64,000 nt of DNA, taken from positions 1-64,000 of the forward strand of contig NZ_QVMU01000009.1 of the NCBI RefSeq assembly GCF_003605645.1. Direction: 5' to 3'. This document shows positions 33,990-44,349 of the stretch, piece by piece. The number at the start of each line of letters is the position of its first letter. Position 1 is the stretch's first letter. Under the pieces are notes generated by a model. The model was not told the origin of the DNA. It saw nothing but the letters and a program-made list of their open reading frames with translations, and did not search any database. The position numbers and the translations under genes were made by a program. The DNA is from Vibrio sinensis (lineage in GTDB: Bacteria; Pseudomonadota; Gammaproteobacteria; Enterobacterales; Vibrionaceae).

Positions 33990-34364
33990 ATGGGATTAGT
34001 CAGTTTACTGCAAAAGCAAGTTGAAACGCGGGCACAAATGATTTGCCAACAACGCAATCAAAGTCTGCCGACAGAATTAGGCAAAGCGGGATTTGAATCG
34101 CTGGACAATGGCGTGGTATTCATCCAGCAACATTTCCTCTTGGACTCATCCCATTGTGATTACACTTACCCCATCGCAAAAGTACTTTGGAATAGTGAAC
34201 TCGGCCTTTGGCAATTGTTTGTTCCTAATGACGAAGAGAGTGATGAGAGCAATGACTACTGGTCCCCTTACCCTTATCAAACCCCAAGTTCCGATCTCGC
34301 TTCCGTCATGAAAGAAGTCGATAAAGATCCTAATGCGGTATTTTGGTACAACAAAAAGGCCTAA
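33990..34364 (+). CDS. Conserved small protein, DUF3024-like
   Basis: The 124-aa soluble protein is preceded by GGAG. Its core (YPIAKVLWNSELGLWQLFVPND) and C-terminal Trp-Tyr pattern resemble the DUF3024 family of marine gammaproteobacteria. Function is unknown. It is divergent from the phosphate-binding protein gene and convergent with the RND pump gene; a small hairpin (TTGAAT/ATTCAA) lies between their ends. Confidence 0.7.
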   Translation: MGLVSLLQKQVETRAQMICQQRNQSLPTELGKAGFESLDNGVVFIQQHFLLDSSHCDYTYPIAKVLWNSELGLWQLFVPNDEESDESNDYWSPYPYQTPSSDLASVMKEVDKDPNAVFWYNKKA

Positions 34365-34438
34365 CCATTACTAAATTGAATTACGATTCAATAACGACTA
34401 GGCCCGAATACCATCAATTTCGTTGATCATCCATTCGC

Positions 34439-37400
34439 TTAAATTTTTTCATGTTTTCGGATAAAACCGAAATCAGCCAAAATCGCGTAAGCTGCAGGGA
34501 TCATAAATAACACCAACAGTGTGGATGCAAAAATTCCGAACACAATCGATATTACCAAAGGCTGAATGACCTGAGCCTGTAAGCTGGTTTCGAGTAGTAA
34601 CGGCAATAAACCGGCTGCCGTGGTCATCGATGTGAGAAATACTGCGCGAAAACGTTCACGACTCGCTTTCACAACGGCATCATGCACACTATCCCCCTCA
34701 TCCACATGATGGCGAATATACTGCACCAGAAGAATAGAATCGTTCACAACGATACCTGCCAGTGACACAAAACCCATCATGCTAGGCATACTTAAAGAGT
34801 GCCCTAATAACACGTGCCCCCAAACAACCCCGATAAATGCCAATGGAATCGCAAGCATCACGACAAACGGTTCCAAATAGCTACGGAATTGGTAGCTTAA
34901 GATAGTAAATACACCAAACAACCCAAGTAGGAAACCTTTCCCCATGGAGCTACCAGTCTTGGCGGCATCTTTCGCTTCACCCTCAAAATCAAATCGTAGC
35001 CTCGGATATTTAGCGAGTAATGCTGACGCCTCCTCTTTTTGGAACTGAGCAATAGCCGCTGATGAACTGATCTTACTGTTATCCGTATCAGCAAAAACAC
35101 TAACGGTACGTAAACCATTAATTCGTTGAATTCGAACGTAATTGCGCTGAAACTCCAATGTTGCAATCGAAGCCAATGGAATTTGGCTACCATCAGGCAA
35201 AATAATCGGGAAATTCGCGAGTTGCTGTAGATCGCCTGCTTGGCGTTTATTCAATCGCACTTCTATCGAGATGTTTTCAACACCGAGCTGAATCTCATCA
35301 GCTGTTTGACCAAAATAAGCCGCACGAAGTTGATTCGCTATCAGTTGCCCGTTAATGCCAAAGCTTTCTGCCCCCGGACGCAGTTTAACCAACACTTCTT
35401 CTTTACCCATCCGCATATCATCTAATACGCCATGAATGCCATCGAACTCTTGAAGGTATTGCTGAATATCAATAGAAGCGGCTTTAAGCTGCTCTAAGTC
35501 ATCGTGCATCGCTCGAATTTCAATCGCGCGGCCACCTGGGCCAACGGTTGGCTGCTTAAAGACCAATGAGATAGGATCTGCTAATTCGCCTACATCCTCA
35601 CGCCAAGCGTCAACGAAGTCATCAATGATGGTGTTGCGATCTTCTGCTCCGAGTAAATCCAACCTGACGGTCGCGATATGAGGCCCAGATTCGTTCGCAT
35701 CTTGGTTAACGTTAAACTGGCTGGTGATATGTTCCACCAATGCTCGTCCATTTTCGTTCTTATCACTCCAAACTTTATTGAGCTTTTGTGCAGACTCAAC
35801 AATATGCTCGACCACTTGTTCTGTCTGAGTTAATGACGCGCCCGGCGCAAGGATAATGCGTACTTCAGCGATGTCGCCATCTAGCTCAGGAAATGGCTGA
35901 AACTTAAGAAGGCCGCCAGTAATCGCGGCAATAGAAACCAATAATAACGTTAAAACGCCACCTAAAAAGGCGTATCGGTAGTCGACTACTTTGTCGACTG
36001 CGTACACCAGTTGATTATTGCGAAATGACTCAAACCGTTCCAAGATGACTTGCTTGAATTTCCACACTTTTCGTTCTGATTTCTGTTTATGTAGTGAATG
36101 CGATAAATGGTGTGGCAAGATCAAAAAGGCTTCTATCAAACTTAACGTTAATACTAGAATTAACACCTGAGGTACTGCTTTTAGCACTGCCCCCATCTCC
36201 CCTTGTAAGAAGAGTAAGCTGCCAAATATACATACTGTGGTTAAGTATGAAGAGACCACGCCAGGTAAGACTTTTTTAACCCCGTTGACCACGGCATCAT
36301 CTATATCCTCCCCCCGTTCGAGATGAGCAGCGATGGATTCAGCGATAACAATCGCATCATCCATCATGATACCAATCGCCATTAATAGCCCAACCAAAGA
36401 CATAATATTGATTGAAAGGCCTAGTTGCGCCATTAAGAACAAACCACCGAAGAACGCGACAGGTAGCCCAGCGGCAACCCAAAATGAGTAGCGGAAGCTA
36501 AAGAACAGCCACATCGTCGCAAACACCAGCACAATACCCTGCCAGCCATTGCGCACCATCATGGTTAAGCGATCCCACAATACTGAGGAAAGATCGTTAG
36601 TGAGTTCTAACGTCACTCCATCAGGTGCTATAAGTCGTTGGTCAATCACAAACTGACTAACACGTTCTTTGATTCTTAACGCATCATCTTCTTTGTTCTT
36701 GCTTACTTTCAATAATGCTGAGGGTTTGCCATCAAACAGGACTTTCTGTTCATCGAGCTCAAATTGATCCGTAATCGTCGCCACATCTCGTAAGCGAATA
36801 AGCGAACCGTTAGCTCCTGACCCTACCACCAAAGATGCTAACTCTTGCGGCGTTGTGCGGCGTTCATCAAAACGGATCAGGAAGTTTTTCTCTGGGGTTT
36901 CAATGTTACCACTGGGTAATTTGATATTTTGTTTACCAATTTGCTGAGCAATATCGCCAACCGTTAACCCTAGCTGGCGAATCGCCTGATCATCTAATTC
37001 GATGAGATATTGGTGGTCAGAAAATCCAGCAACTTCAACCAAAGAGACTTGATAATCAAGCTTTAACTCCCTCTTAAGCTGCTCTGCATACGCTTTTAAT
37101 TCTGGCCATGTGGTATTGGCAGTAATCGCCACATCAACCACGGGTTCATTCCAATCAAGCTCCTGAACAACTGGGGATTCAATGTCGTCAGGAAAATCAT
37201 TAATCGAATTAATTTGAGTTTGAACGTCAACTAACATTCGCCCGATATCTGCTTTTTCGTTCAACTTTAGAACCAAACGTGCAGAGCCCTCTATCGCTTC
37301 ACACTGGGTTTCTTCAATATTAGCTAACCCATCAACCGCATCTTCCATACGGACACACAGGCTCTCTTCCACTTCTTGTGGGGAAGCCCCTGGGTAGGCG

Positions 37401-37540
37401 ATTCCCGCCATAATATAAGGTGGATCAAACTCAGGAAAGGTTTCGCGTTTAATGGTTGAAAGTGAGCTAAAACCGAGGATCAATAGGGAGATCATCAGTA
37501 AATTGGCAGCAGTAGGATGGCGAGTAAAGAAACGAATCAT
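34439..37540 (-). CDS. RND-family efflux transporter, inner-membrane pump
   Basis: The 1033-aa protein has the full RND layout: TM1 at the N-terminus, a first porter loop (about 30-330), six TMs, a second loop (about 560-860) and five TMs. The TM4 proton-relay acidic pair is seen in AIGIMMDDAIVIAES. It uses the proton gradient to expel compounds through a tripartite complex with the membrane fusion protein encoded just upstream (4-bp overlap) and an outer-membrane channel encoded elsewhere. It resembles the acriflavin-resistance/VexF-like branch; the substrate is unknown. Confidence 0.92.
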   Translation of the reverse strand: MIRFFTRHPTAANLLMISLLILGFSSLSTIKRETFPEFDPPYIMAGIAYPGASPQEVEESLCVRMEDAVDGLANIEETQCEAIEGSARLVLKLNEKADIGRMLVDVQTQINSINDFPDDIESPVVQELDWNEPVVDVAITANTTWPELKAYAEQLKRELKLDYQVSLVEVAGFSDHQYLIELDDQAIRQLGLTVGDIAQQIGKQNIKLPSGNIETPEKNFLIRFDERRTTPQELASLVVGSGANGSLIRLRDVATITDQFELDEQKVLFDGKPSALLKVSKNKEDDALRIKERVSQFVIDQRLIAPDGVTLELTNDLSSVLWDRLTMMVRNGWQGIVLVFATMWLFFSFRYSFWVAAGLPVAFFGGLFLMAQLGLSINIMSLVGLLMAIGIMMDDAIVIAESIAAHLERGEDIDDAVVNGVKKVLPGVVSSYLTTVCIFGSLLFLQGEMGAVLKAVPQVLILVLTLSLIEAFLILPHHLSHSLHKQKSERKVWKFKQVILERFESFRNNQLVYAVDKVVDYRYAFLGGVLTLLLVSIAAITGGLLKFQPFPELDGDIAEVRIILAPGASLTQTEQVVEHIVESAQKLNKVWSDKNENGRALVEHITSQFNVNQDANESGPHIATVRLDLLGAEDRNTIIDDFVDAWREDVGELADPISLVFKQPTVGPGGRAIEIRAMHDDLEQLKAASIDIQQYLQEFDGIHGVLDDMRMGKEEVLVKLRPGAESFGINGQLIANQLRAAYFGQTADEIQLGVENISIEVRLNKRQAGDLQQLANFPIILPDGSQIPLASIATLEFQRNYVRIQRINGLRTVSVFADTDNSKISSSAAIAQFQKEEASALLAKYPRLRFDFEGEAKDAAKTGSSMGKGFLLGLFGVFTILSYQFRSYLEPFVVMLAIPLAFIGVVWGHVLLGHSLSMPSMMGFVSLAGIVVNDSILLVQYIRHHVDEGDSVHDAVVKASRERFRAVFLTSMTTAAGLLPLLLETSLQAQVIQPLVISIVFGIFASTLLVLFMIPAAYAILADFGFIRKHEKI

Positions 37541-38847
37541 AAGGCTGGTTCCTCTGCGTTTCTATCTTTCAGCGCCATTCCCTCAATTGCGGGAAGCAGA
37601 TCGTTTAAAACCAGTTTATCGCCATGTTCGATATCGCCATCGATGACGACGAGATTGTCACGACGATAAAGCACTTCTACCGGTTTTATCTCAAGTTTAT
37701 TTTCATTATTCATCACGTAGATGCGTTGATTATGTAAAGCTCGCTCTGGAACCACCCAACTTGGGTTTGATTGACCTTCAATATCAGCGCGAACAAACAT
37801 CCCATTGACCAAAGGTGGTGCCGATTCTGGATTTAGTTGACTATAATCTTGCTCGATCTCAAGGATCACACCAACGGTTGCTTGGTTTGGATCGACAGTC
37901 TCACTAATGCGAGCCACTTTGGCAGGCCAGCGGGCAACAACTGAGCCGCTACTTAACTCGACAAACGCATTAGTAAAGGTCATATCTGGCTGAGGGATCC
38001 CTGCTCCATCAACGCGAAATTCCGCCAAGCTTGATGTCAACATGTGCATATCATGAATTGATAACTGCGCTTCCACTTCCATGACGGACATGCCATGGGC
38101 AACCACCATTACTTGCTGCAAGTTCACCACTTGATCGACTTCGATATCTACTTCTGCGATACGTAAATTTTGTGGTAATGCGATGGTCGTTTTTGCCAAA
38201 GAACGCTCGGCTTCTTGGACTTTCGCTTGGTTCACTTTTACTTTTGCTTCTGCTACGCGTTTTTCATCAGGCAAAAGTGCTCGTTGATTTTGAATGTCTT
38301 GCACTAATTTTTGTTGTGATAGAAGACTTTGTTGTTGTTGGTCTACATCCGATGGCGACGTCAGTCCTTTTTTACGCAAGTTCTGCTTTCGTTCCAGCTC
38401 TTTTTGCGCAATCACTAATCGTGTCTGCTCAATGTTTAACGTCTGCTTAAGGTTAAGCTCTTCTTGATCCAATTTAGCCAGCGATGTCTCACTTGATTTA
38501 AGATCCGCCTCTGCTTGTGCCAATTTAAGTTGGTAATCAAGAGGATCAATTCGCAGCAATTCAGTCCCTGCTGGCAGAACCTGTCCTTTTTCCAAGCTAG
38601 GGTTTCGATACACGATCTTGCCAGAAACTTCAGCGATCGCTTTCCACTCAAGTTTTGGCGTGACTTTACCAAAGCCTACAGCTAGTGGGGCAATGGCCGT
38701 AAGTTCCATCGGCAATATATCCACAACTCGAGCTCTATCTCCGGCTGGTTTTACTGGTAAATCAGGGCGCAATTTCATCGATAAGATAAAGATAACAACA
38801 CCCACCGCTAAAGCTGGAAAGAAAAGGAGTTTGCGGTTTATTTTCAT
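37537..38847 (-). CDS. RND efflux membrane fusion protein (periplasmic adaptor)
   Basis: The 436-aa protein has an N-terminal membrane anchor (LLFFPALAVGVVIFILSM) without a lipobox, a lipoyl/barrel-sandwich part, a long alpha-hairpin (about 115-225: LKSSETSLAKLDQEELNLKQ) and a C-terminal beta-barrel, as in AcrA/HlyD adaptors. Its stop overlaps the pump start by 4 bp, and it begins 15 bp after the TetR gene, so the order is tetR, adaptor, pump in one minus-strand operon. Confidence 0.9.
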   Translation of the reverse strand: MKINRKLLFFPALAVGVVIFILSMKLRPDLPVKPAGDRARVVDILPMELTAIAPLAVGFGKVTPKLEWKAIAEVSGKIVYRNPSLEKGQVLPAGTELLRIDPLDYQLKLAQAEADLKSSETSLAKLDQEELNLKQTLNIEQTRLVIAQKELERKQNLRKKGLTSPSDVDQQQQSLLSQQKLVQDIQNQRALLPDEKRVAEAKVKVNQAKVQEAERSLAKTTIALPQNLRIAEVDIEVDQVVNLQQVMVVAHGMSVMEVEAQLSIHDMHMLTSSLAEFRVDGAGIPQPDMTFTNAFVELSSGSVVARWPAKVARISETVDPNQATVGVILEIEQDYSQLNPESAPPLVNGMFVRADIEGQSNPSWVVPERALHNQRIYVMNNENKLEIKPVEVLYRRDNLVVIDGDIEHGDKLVLNDLLPAIEGMALKDRNAEEPAL

Positions 38848-38862
38848 TCTGCTGCCCTCTTT

Positions 38863-39531
38863 TTATATGTCTGGCTGAGGGTTCATGAAACCACCCGTCA
38901 TAAGTTGAATATTGTGCTCAATCAACTGATTGAGAAATGCTTCATTCAGTTCAATACCATGAATCGCTAACATGGCAGGCGGAGCCATAAACGGAAACAC
39001 CATCAAGCTGATGTAGGATATACGGCATAGCTTGGGATCCATCCCCTCTTTAAGTACGCCAGTCGAGATCAGTTTGTCGAATATGACATCTTGCATATGC
39101 TTACTGATGTCGTTAAATACTTTCTCCATCAACTTGCGCTGCGTATCTGAGGGTGGCATATGCATAACTTGGAAGATCAATCGGGGGAATTGAGGGACTT
39201 TGACCATTTCTTTATAGTAAGTCCGCATTAAATCGAGGAAATTTTTGTGGCTACTTTCCGCCATGAGGGCGTTAATTTGTTTTTGCATTGGGGCAAGAGT
39301 TTCGCGCAACATGGTTTCGAACAGCCCCTCTTTATTACCAAAATAATAACGAATCAGCGCACTATTGACGCCTGATTTTTGGGCGATCAGTCGAGTCGAT
39401 ACCTTGTCATAGGCCATAACGGTAAAAAGTTCACGAGCATGATAAATTAACTGTTCACGCGCACCGGTCCTTTCGCTAGGACGCCCCACTTTCCTGTTAT
39501 TGGTCATTGCATTTCCATTTGATTTATTCAT
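38863..39531 (-). CDS. TetR-family repressor of the efflux operon
   Basis: The 222-aa protein has an N-terminal HTH (about 15-65; ISQ-type helix TRLIAQKSGVNSALIRYYFG) and an all-helical ligand domain. It is the first gene of the operon encoding its likely target, and a 16-bp perfect palindrome lies 60 bp upstream, so autoregulation and drug-induced derepression are inferred. Confidence 0.9.
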   Translation of the reverse strand: MNKSNGNAMTNNRKVGRPSERTGAREQLIYHARELFTVMAYDKVSTRLIAQKSGVNSALIRYYFGNKEGLFETMLRETLAPMQKQINALMAESSHKNFLDLMRTYYKEMVKVPQFPRLIFQVMHMPPSDTQRKLMEKVFNDISKHMQDVIFDKLISTGVLKEGMDPKLCRISYISLMVFPFMAPPAMLAIHGIELNEAFLNQLIEHNIQLMTGGFMNPQPDI

Positions 39532-39590
39532 CAGTCGATTAATTATAGGTTGTTGATTTTCTAGTCGACAGACTTTTAATTCATCACTTA

Positions 39591-39606
39591 TTCATCAACT
39601 GATGAA
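39591..39606. promoter_or_regulatory. Candidate operator of the TetR-type repressor
   Basis: TTCATCA-AC-TGATGAA is a perfect inverted repeat 60 bp upstream of the tetR start, with related TTCATCA half-sites nearby (39580 and 39525-39535). Confidence 0.5.
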
Positions 39607-39702
39607 TTTTTGCAAATCGTGACTCTCATGGTGATTTTAACAACGCTTACGATAAAAAGAGTGGGGCTAACCGATGTTGTTAACAAATTGAGGGTAAAAA
39701 AA

Positions 39703-39726
39703 ATCCCTCGGCTTTCACCAAGGGAT
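39703..39726 (-). terminator. rnb terminator
   Basis: On the minus strand ATCCCT...AGGGAT (stem extended by GG/CC) is followed by TTTTTTTT. It lies about 40 bp after the rnb stop. Confidence 0.85.
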
Positions 39727-39766
39727 CGTTGTGTTACTTATATCGAGTGCTGTTACTGATATCTGA

Positions 39767-41809
39767 TTAAGACTTCGTCGCTGTTTCTTCAGCGCTTGTT
39801 TCAGCAGTAATAGTTTCAGCGTTAACAGCTTCAACTGTCTTTACTGGTGCAAAAACCTGAGTTGGTTTTGCAAGTAAGCTACGGTTTTCTTGGTTTACAT
39901 CAACCAATACTACTTCCAGTACATCACCAAGACGGAATACAAGTTCTTTATCAACCGCAACTGTGCCGCTTTCGCCATTACACTCAAGACGTTCTTTATT
40001 ATCAACAATCATTGAGCCAGGAATAAAGGCCGCCGCACCATTGTCTAGTAGACGTACACGCATACCAGCGCGAGAAATATCAAAGATTTCTGCGTTGAAT
40101 TTAGTCTCGTTAGCAGGCGCTTCAGCAAGAGTACGAGCATATAGCCAATCGCCAACTTTACGTTCAGCCATATTGTGGTGCTTACGATGCAATGCCAACT
40201 CTTCGCCAACGGTATCATCAGCGGTTTGCACTGGCTCTTTACCGAGCACGAACGCTTTAAGCATACGGTGGTTGATCATGTCGCCATATTTACGGATTGG
40301 AGATGTCCAAGTCGCGTAGATATCTAGACCCATTGCGTAATGTGGTAGTGGTTGGTTACCCATTTCGCTATAAGCTTGCGCTTTACGAATACGGTTATCA
40401 AGATAGCTTGTATCTTGTTGGCCTAACCAACGACGTAATGCAGCGAAACCTTCCAGAGTTGCTACTGATTCTACCGTAAACGGTAGATCGCCATCTGGGT
40501 TAACAAGTGCAACTACATCAGCGATTTTCTCTGGTTTAAAACCAGCGTGAGTGTTGAATACACCACAACCAAAAGCAGCTTGCAGAGTTTTTCCTGCACA
40601 AATGTTTGCGGTAATCATCGACTCTTCGACTAACCGGTTTGCACTGCGGCGCATGTCTGCATGAATCGCAATTACGTCGTTGTCTTCGCTTAGCTCAAAA
40701 CGGTAGTCTGGACGGTCAGGGAAAACCACTGCGTTCGCTTGACGCCATTGAGCACGCGCTAATGAAAACTCGTAAAGATCACGAACAATTTGTGCAATCT
40801 CTTCGTTTGGTTGCCATTCAGGTGACTCACCATTCTCAAGCCAATCTGAAAGATGATCGTAAACCAAACGAGCGTGTGACTTAATGTTAGCAGCAAAGAA
40901 CTTAATATCATCGCCGATGACACCGTCTTTACTTACTGTAACTGTACAACATAGTGCTGGGCGAACTTCGCCTTCCATCAATGAACAAAGCTCATCGGCT
41001 AGATCACGAGGCAGCATTGGAATATTACGACCAGGCAAGTAGATGGTGAAACCACGTTCACGCGCGACTTTGTCCATCTCGCTATCAGGTGTGATGTAAG
41101 CAGTAGGATCGGCAATCGCGATTGTTAGTTCAAAATCACCATTCGCGTTTTTCTTCGCGTAAAGTGCATCGTCCATATCTTTGGTCGATTGACCATCAAT
41201 TGTTACAAACGGTACATGAGTGAAATCGATACGTTCAAGATCAGCGTCATCTTTTACTTCCCACGTATCTAGACCAGCGGGTTCGCTGTTCGGTAGATCG
41301 TTTTCCGCTAAAGTTACCCACCAAGGTGCAATCTTGTCGTTGGCATCCGTGATCTTTTCTGAAATCTCGACCATGAAACCATTGTCGCCTTTCAAAGGAT
41401 GTTGAATAAGATGTGCTACCACCCAATCGCCTTCAGCAAAATGTTCCGGGTTTAATCCTTTCTTCACTTTTGCTTTCAGAGATTGTTTCTTTAATTGCGG
41501 GTGATCAGGTGCGACATTCAATTTGCCTTTGAACAATTTAACGCGGCCAATAAAGCGCGTTAGATTTTGTTCTAATAGCGATTCCGGCTCTGCAACTTCT
41601 CGCTCTTTCTCAGTACGGATGATCGCAATGACTTTATCGCCATGAAGACACTTCTTCATATAAGGTGGTGGAATAAAGAAGCTAGTCTTGCTATCTACTT
41701 CCAAAAAGCCAAAGCCTTTTTCCGTTGCTTTAATGGTCCCTTCCTTTTTAGGAAGATTTTCTTGCATTTGCTGCTTAAGTTGAGCCAGTAGGGGATTATC
41801 TTGAAACAT
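39767..41809 (-). CDS. rnb: Exoribonuclease II
   Basis: The 680-aa protein has cold-shock-like RNA-binding domains (about 20-150), the RNB catalytic domain (about 190-530) with the metal-binding Asp cluster in [13 protein letters not shown] and the motifs [25 protein letters not shown] and [14 protein letters not shown], and an S1 domain (about 560-645). It digests single-stranded RNA processively from the 3' end. The C-terminus has a Glu/Thr/Ala-rich tail of about 25 residues beyond the S1 domain. It is divergent from deaD. Confidence 0.95.
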   Translation of the reverse strand: MFQDNPLLAQLKQQMQENLPKKEGTIKATEKGFGFLEVDSKTSFFIPPPYMKKCLHGDKVIAIIRTEKEREVAEPESLLEQNLTRFIGRVKLFKGKLNVAPDHPQLKKQSLKAKVKKGLNPEHFAEGDWVVAHLIQHPLKGDNGFMVEISEKITDANDKIAPWWVTLAENDLPNSEPAGLDTWEVKDDADLERIDFTHVPFVTIDGQSTKDMDDALYAKKNANGDFELTIAIADPTAYITPDSEMDKVARERGFTIYLPGRNIPMLPRDLADELCSLMEGEVRPALCCTVTVSKDGVIGDDIKFFAANIKSHARLVYDHLSDWLENGESPEWQPNEEIAQIVRDLYEFSLARAQWRQANAVVFPDRPDYRFELSEDNDVIAIHADMRRSANRLVEESMITANICAGKTLQAAFGCGVFNTHAGFKPEKIADVVALVNPDGDLPFTVESVATLEGFAALRRWLGQQDTSYLDNRIRKAQAYSEMGNQPLPHYAMGLDIYATWTSPIRKYGDMINHRMLKAFVLGKEPVQTADDTVGEELALHRKHHNMAERKVGDWLYARTLAEAPANETKFNAEIFDISRAGMRVRLLDNGAAAFIPGSMIVDNKERLECNGESGTVAVDKELVFRLGDVLEVVLVDVNQENRSLLAKPTQVFAPVKTVEAVNAETITAETSAEETATKS

Positions 41810-42179
41810 CGTAACACATCTAACTTACATAATGGCGGACACTATAACACCGCTATTAGGGCCAATCTAGCCTAAGTTCGGTGCTCCTTCAGGAAAAAAC
41901 CATTCAGTCATGGCGCAGAAAACAACCGTTTTAATCACTTTATGTCGACAATGTGACCATGTTTTCCATTTTTGAGAAATTTTTGTGATGAAATTCAATT
42001 TTTTCTAGCTTTTTTTATGCTTTTGGTAATATAATCCGCCCCCTTGTTTATGTCCCTAGTTGGCTTGATGCGATTTACAACTTTTCCGCATCTGAACGGA
42101 ATCAGCTCTTTCTGGATTGGTAATGGAATTGGTAGAGCTCGTGGGACCTTTTGTTGAATAAATATTTAGTAGGATCCCA
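41810..42179 (+). promoter_or_regulatory. rnb-deaD divergent promoter region with long deaD leader
   Basis: A perfect -10 box TATAAT lies at 42030-42035 (the -35 is weak), which would give a deaD leader of about 140 nt. The leader contains AGCTCT/AGAGCT complementarity near 42110 and 42134. Long structured leaders are known for cold-inducible deaD/csdA genes; regulation by cold or autoregulation is inferred. Confidence 0.5.
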
Positions 42180-44276
42180 ATGCAAGATTCTGTAATTCAG
42201 TTTAGCGACTTAGCGCTAAATGACTCTATCCTTTCAGCTTTGACTGAAATGGGCTTTGTTAACCCAACTCCAATTCAAGCTGCTGCTATTCCACATCTGA
42301 TGGAAGGTTCTGACGCACTTGGTAAAGCACAGACAGGTACTGGTAAAACAGCTGCTTTCTCTCTACCTTTACTAAACAAAGTAGACCTAGCACAACGTAA
42401 ACCACAAGCTATCGTTCTAGCTCCAACTCGCGAACTTGCTATCCAAGTAGCAGCTGAAGTTAAAAACCTAGGCCGTAACATCCCTGGTCTTAAAGTTCTT
42501 GAAATCTACGGTGGTACTTCTATCGTTGATCAAATGCGTGCACTTAAAAATGGTGCTCACATTGTTGTTGGTACTCCAGGCCGTGTTCAAGACCTTATCA
42601 ACCGTAAAAATCTTTTCCTAGACGAAGTACACACTTTCGTTCTAGATGAAGCAGATGAAATGTTGAACATGGGCTTTGTTGATGACGTAACTGCAATCAT
42701 GGAACACTCGCCTGCTTCTGCACAGCGCGTTCTATTCTCTGCAACTATGCCTCCAATGCTTAAAAACATCTGTGAGCGTTTCCTACGCGATCCAGTTACT
42801 GTTGACGTTGCTGGTAAAAACCACACTGTTGACAAAGTAGAGCAACAATTCTGGGTTGTTAAAGGCGTAGAGAAAGACGAAGCAATGTCTCGTCTACTTG
42901 AAACTGAAGAAACTGACGCATCAATCGTATTCGTACGTACTCGTCAAGACACTGAACGCCTAGCTGATTGGCTAAGTGAGCGTGGCTTTAAAGCTTCTGC
43001 ACTACACGGCGATATCCCTCAGTCTCTACGTGAGCGTACTGTTGACCACATCAAACAAGGTGTTATCGACATTCTAGTTGCTACTGACGTTGTTGCACGT
43101 GGTCTTGATGTTCCACGTATTACACACGTATTCAACTACGATATCCCATTCGATGTGGAATCTTACATCCACCGTATCGGCCGTACTGGTCGTGCTGGAC
43201 GTAAAGGTAAAGCGATCCTATTGGTTCGTACTAACCAAATCCGCATGCTACGCACTATCGAGCGCGTAACTAAATCATCTATGGAAGAAATCCAACTTCC
43301 TATGCGTGATCAAGTTGCTGCATCTCGTCTAGTTAAACTAGGTGCTGAGCTAGAAGCAGAAAAAGAACATAAAGCTCTAGATAAGTTCGTTGAACTAGTC
43401 GAGAAGCTTCAAGAATCTCTAGAAATCGATGCGAACACTCTAGCGGCAATCTTACTGAAACGTCAGCAAGGCAAACGTCCATTGTTCTACATCGGTGACG
43501 ACCCAATGGTAGACGCAATCGCACGTGAGAAACAACGTCGTCAAGATCGCCGTGAAGGTGGACGTGACGGTCGTGATGGTGGCCGTGAAGGTGGCCGTCG
43601 TGAGCGTAGTTTCAGCACTCAAGATTGGGATACTTACCAACTACAAGTTGGTCGTGAGCAAGGTGTTCAAGTTAAAGACATCGTTGGCGCACTAGCTAAC
43701 GAACTAGGTCTAGTTAAAGGCTCTATCGGTGCTATCAAACTAGATCAAGGTCAAACTTACGTTCAGCTGCCAAAAACAATGAACTCTGAAACTACGGGCA
43801 AACTAAGCAAGCTACGTATCCGTCAAAAAGAAGTTGGCGCGGTAGTTTGTGACTTCAACGATTTCCGTGAGCCTCGCCGTGATGGCGGTCGTCGTGATGG
43901 CAACCGTGATGGTGGTTTCCGTGGTAACCGTGAAGGCGGCAACCGCGAAGGTGGTTTCCGTGGTAACCGCGAAGGCGGCAACCGTGAAGGTGGCTTCCGT
44001 GGTAACCGTGAAGGCGGCAACCGCGATGGCGGCGGCTACCGTGGTAACCGTGAAGGTGGTGCAAACCGTGATGGCGGCGGCTACCGTGGCAACCGTGAAG
44101 GTGGCGCAAACCGCGATGGCGGCGGCTACCGTGGTAACCGCGAAGGTGGTGCAAACCGTGATGGCGCAGCGAACCGTGATGGCGAACGTCGTTTCGACCG
44201 TAACCGTGGTGGCGATCACCGTGGTAACCACCGTGGCGAACGTGGTCACAGCCGTCCACAACGCAGCGAAGACTAA
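42180..44276 (+). CDS. deaD: DEAD-box ATP-dependent RNA helicase DeaD/CsdA
   Basis: The 698-aa protein has all helicase motifs: Q motif (FVNPTPIQ), Walker A AQTGTGKT, PTRELA, DEAD (VLDEADEM), SAT, and HRIGRTGRAG. A DbpA-type RNA-binding domain (about 485-555, VKDIVGALANELGLVKGSIG) follows, then a long Arg/Gly/Asn-rich tail (about 565-698) built of repeats such as GGFRGNREGGNRE and GGGYRGNREGGANRD. It unwinds structured RNA in ribosome assembly and cold adaptation. Codon use is that of a highly expressed gene. Confidence 0.96.
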   Translation: MQDSVIQFSDLALNDSILSALTEMGFVNPTPIQAAAIPHLMEGSDALGKAQTGTGKTAAFSLPLLNKVDLAQRKPQAIVLAPTRELAIQVAAEVKNLGRNIPGLKVLEIYGGTSIVDQMRALKNGAHIVVGTPGRVQDLINRKNLFLDEVHTFVLDEADEMLNMGFVDDVTAIMEHSPASAQRVLFSATMPPMLKNICERFLRDPVTVDVAGKNHTVDKVEQQFWVVKGVEKDEAMSRLLETEETDASIVFVRTRQDTERLADWLSERGFKASALHGDIPQSLRERTVDHIKQGVIDILVATDVVARGLDVPRITHVFNYDIPFDVESYIHRIGRTGRAGRKGKAILLVRTNQIRMLRTIERVTKSSMEEIQLPMRDQVAASRLVKLGAELEAEKEHKALDKFVELVEKLQESLEIDANTLAAILLKRQQGKRPLFYIGDDPMVDAIAREKQRRQDRREGGRDGRDGGREGGRRERSFSTQDWDTYQLQVGREQGVQVKDIVGALANELGLVKGSIGAIKLDQGQTYVQLPKTMNSETTGKLSKLRIRQKEVGAVVCDFNDFREPRRDGGRRDGNRDGGFRGNREGGNREGGFRGNREGGNREGGFRGNREGGNRDGGGYRGNREGGANRDGGGYRGNREGGANRDGGGYRGNREGGANRDGAANRDGERRFDRNRGGDHRGNHRGERGHSRPQRSED
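43909..44160 (+). repeat. Tandem coding repeats in the deaD RGG-like tail
   Basis: Three copies of a 13-codon unit (GGFRGNREGGNRE) are followed by three copies of a 15-codon unit (GGGYRGNREGGANRD). The DNA is nearly identical between copies, so copy number may vary between strains. Confidence 0.8.
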
Positions 44277-44292
44277 GATCTAAAGATTAGTT

Positions 44293-44326
44293 AAAAAAAT
44301 CCCCGCCATTTGGTGGGGATTTTTTT
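44293..44326. terminator. Bidirectional terminator between deaD and the TRAP permease
   Basis: The stem ATCCCC-G-CC / GG-T-GGGGAT (one G-T pair) with loop ATTT is flanked by seven A and seven T. It can terminate both convergent genes. Confidence 0.9.
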
Positions 44327-44349
44327 ATGTCTCGTTTTTATACAATAAC

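Noticed and set aside
38172..38450. Leu-rich plus-strand ORF opposite the adaptor gene
   Set aside because: Antisense shadow of the coiled-coil (Gln/Leu-rich) segment of the membrane fusion protein.
43812..44283. Several long overlapping open frames on both strands at the end of deaD
   Set aside because: They are by-products of the repetitive GC-biased RGG-like coding sequence; their products are low-complexity (Thr/Ala/Val, His/Arg or Pro/Arg repeats) and have no ribosome sites.
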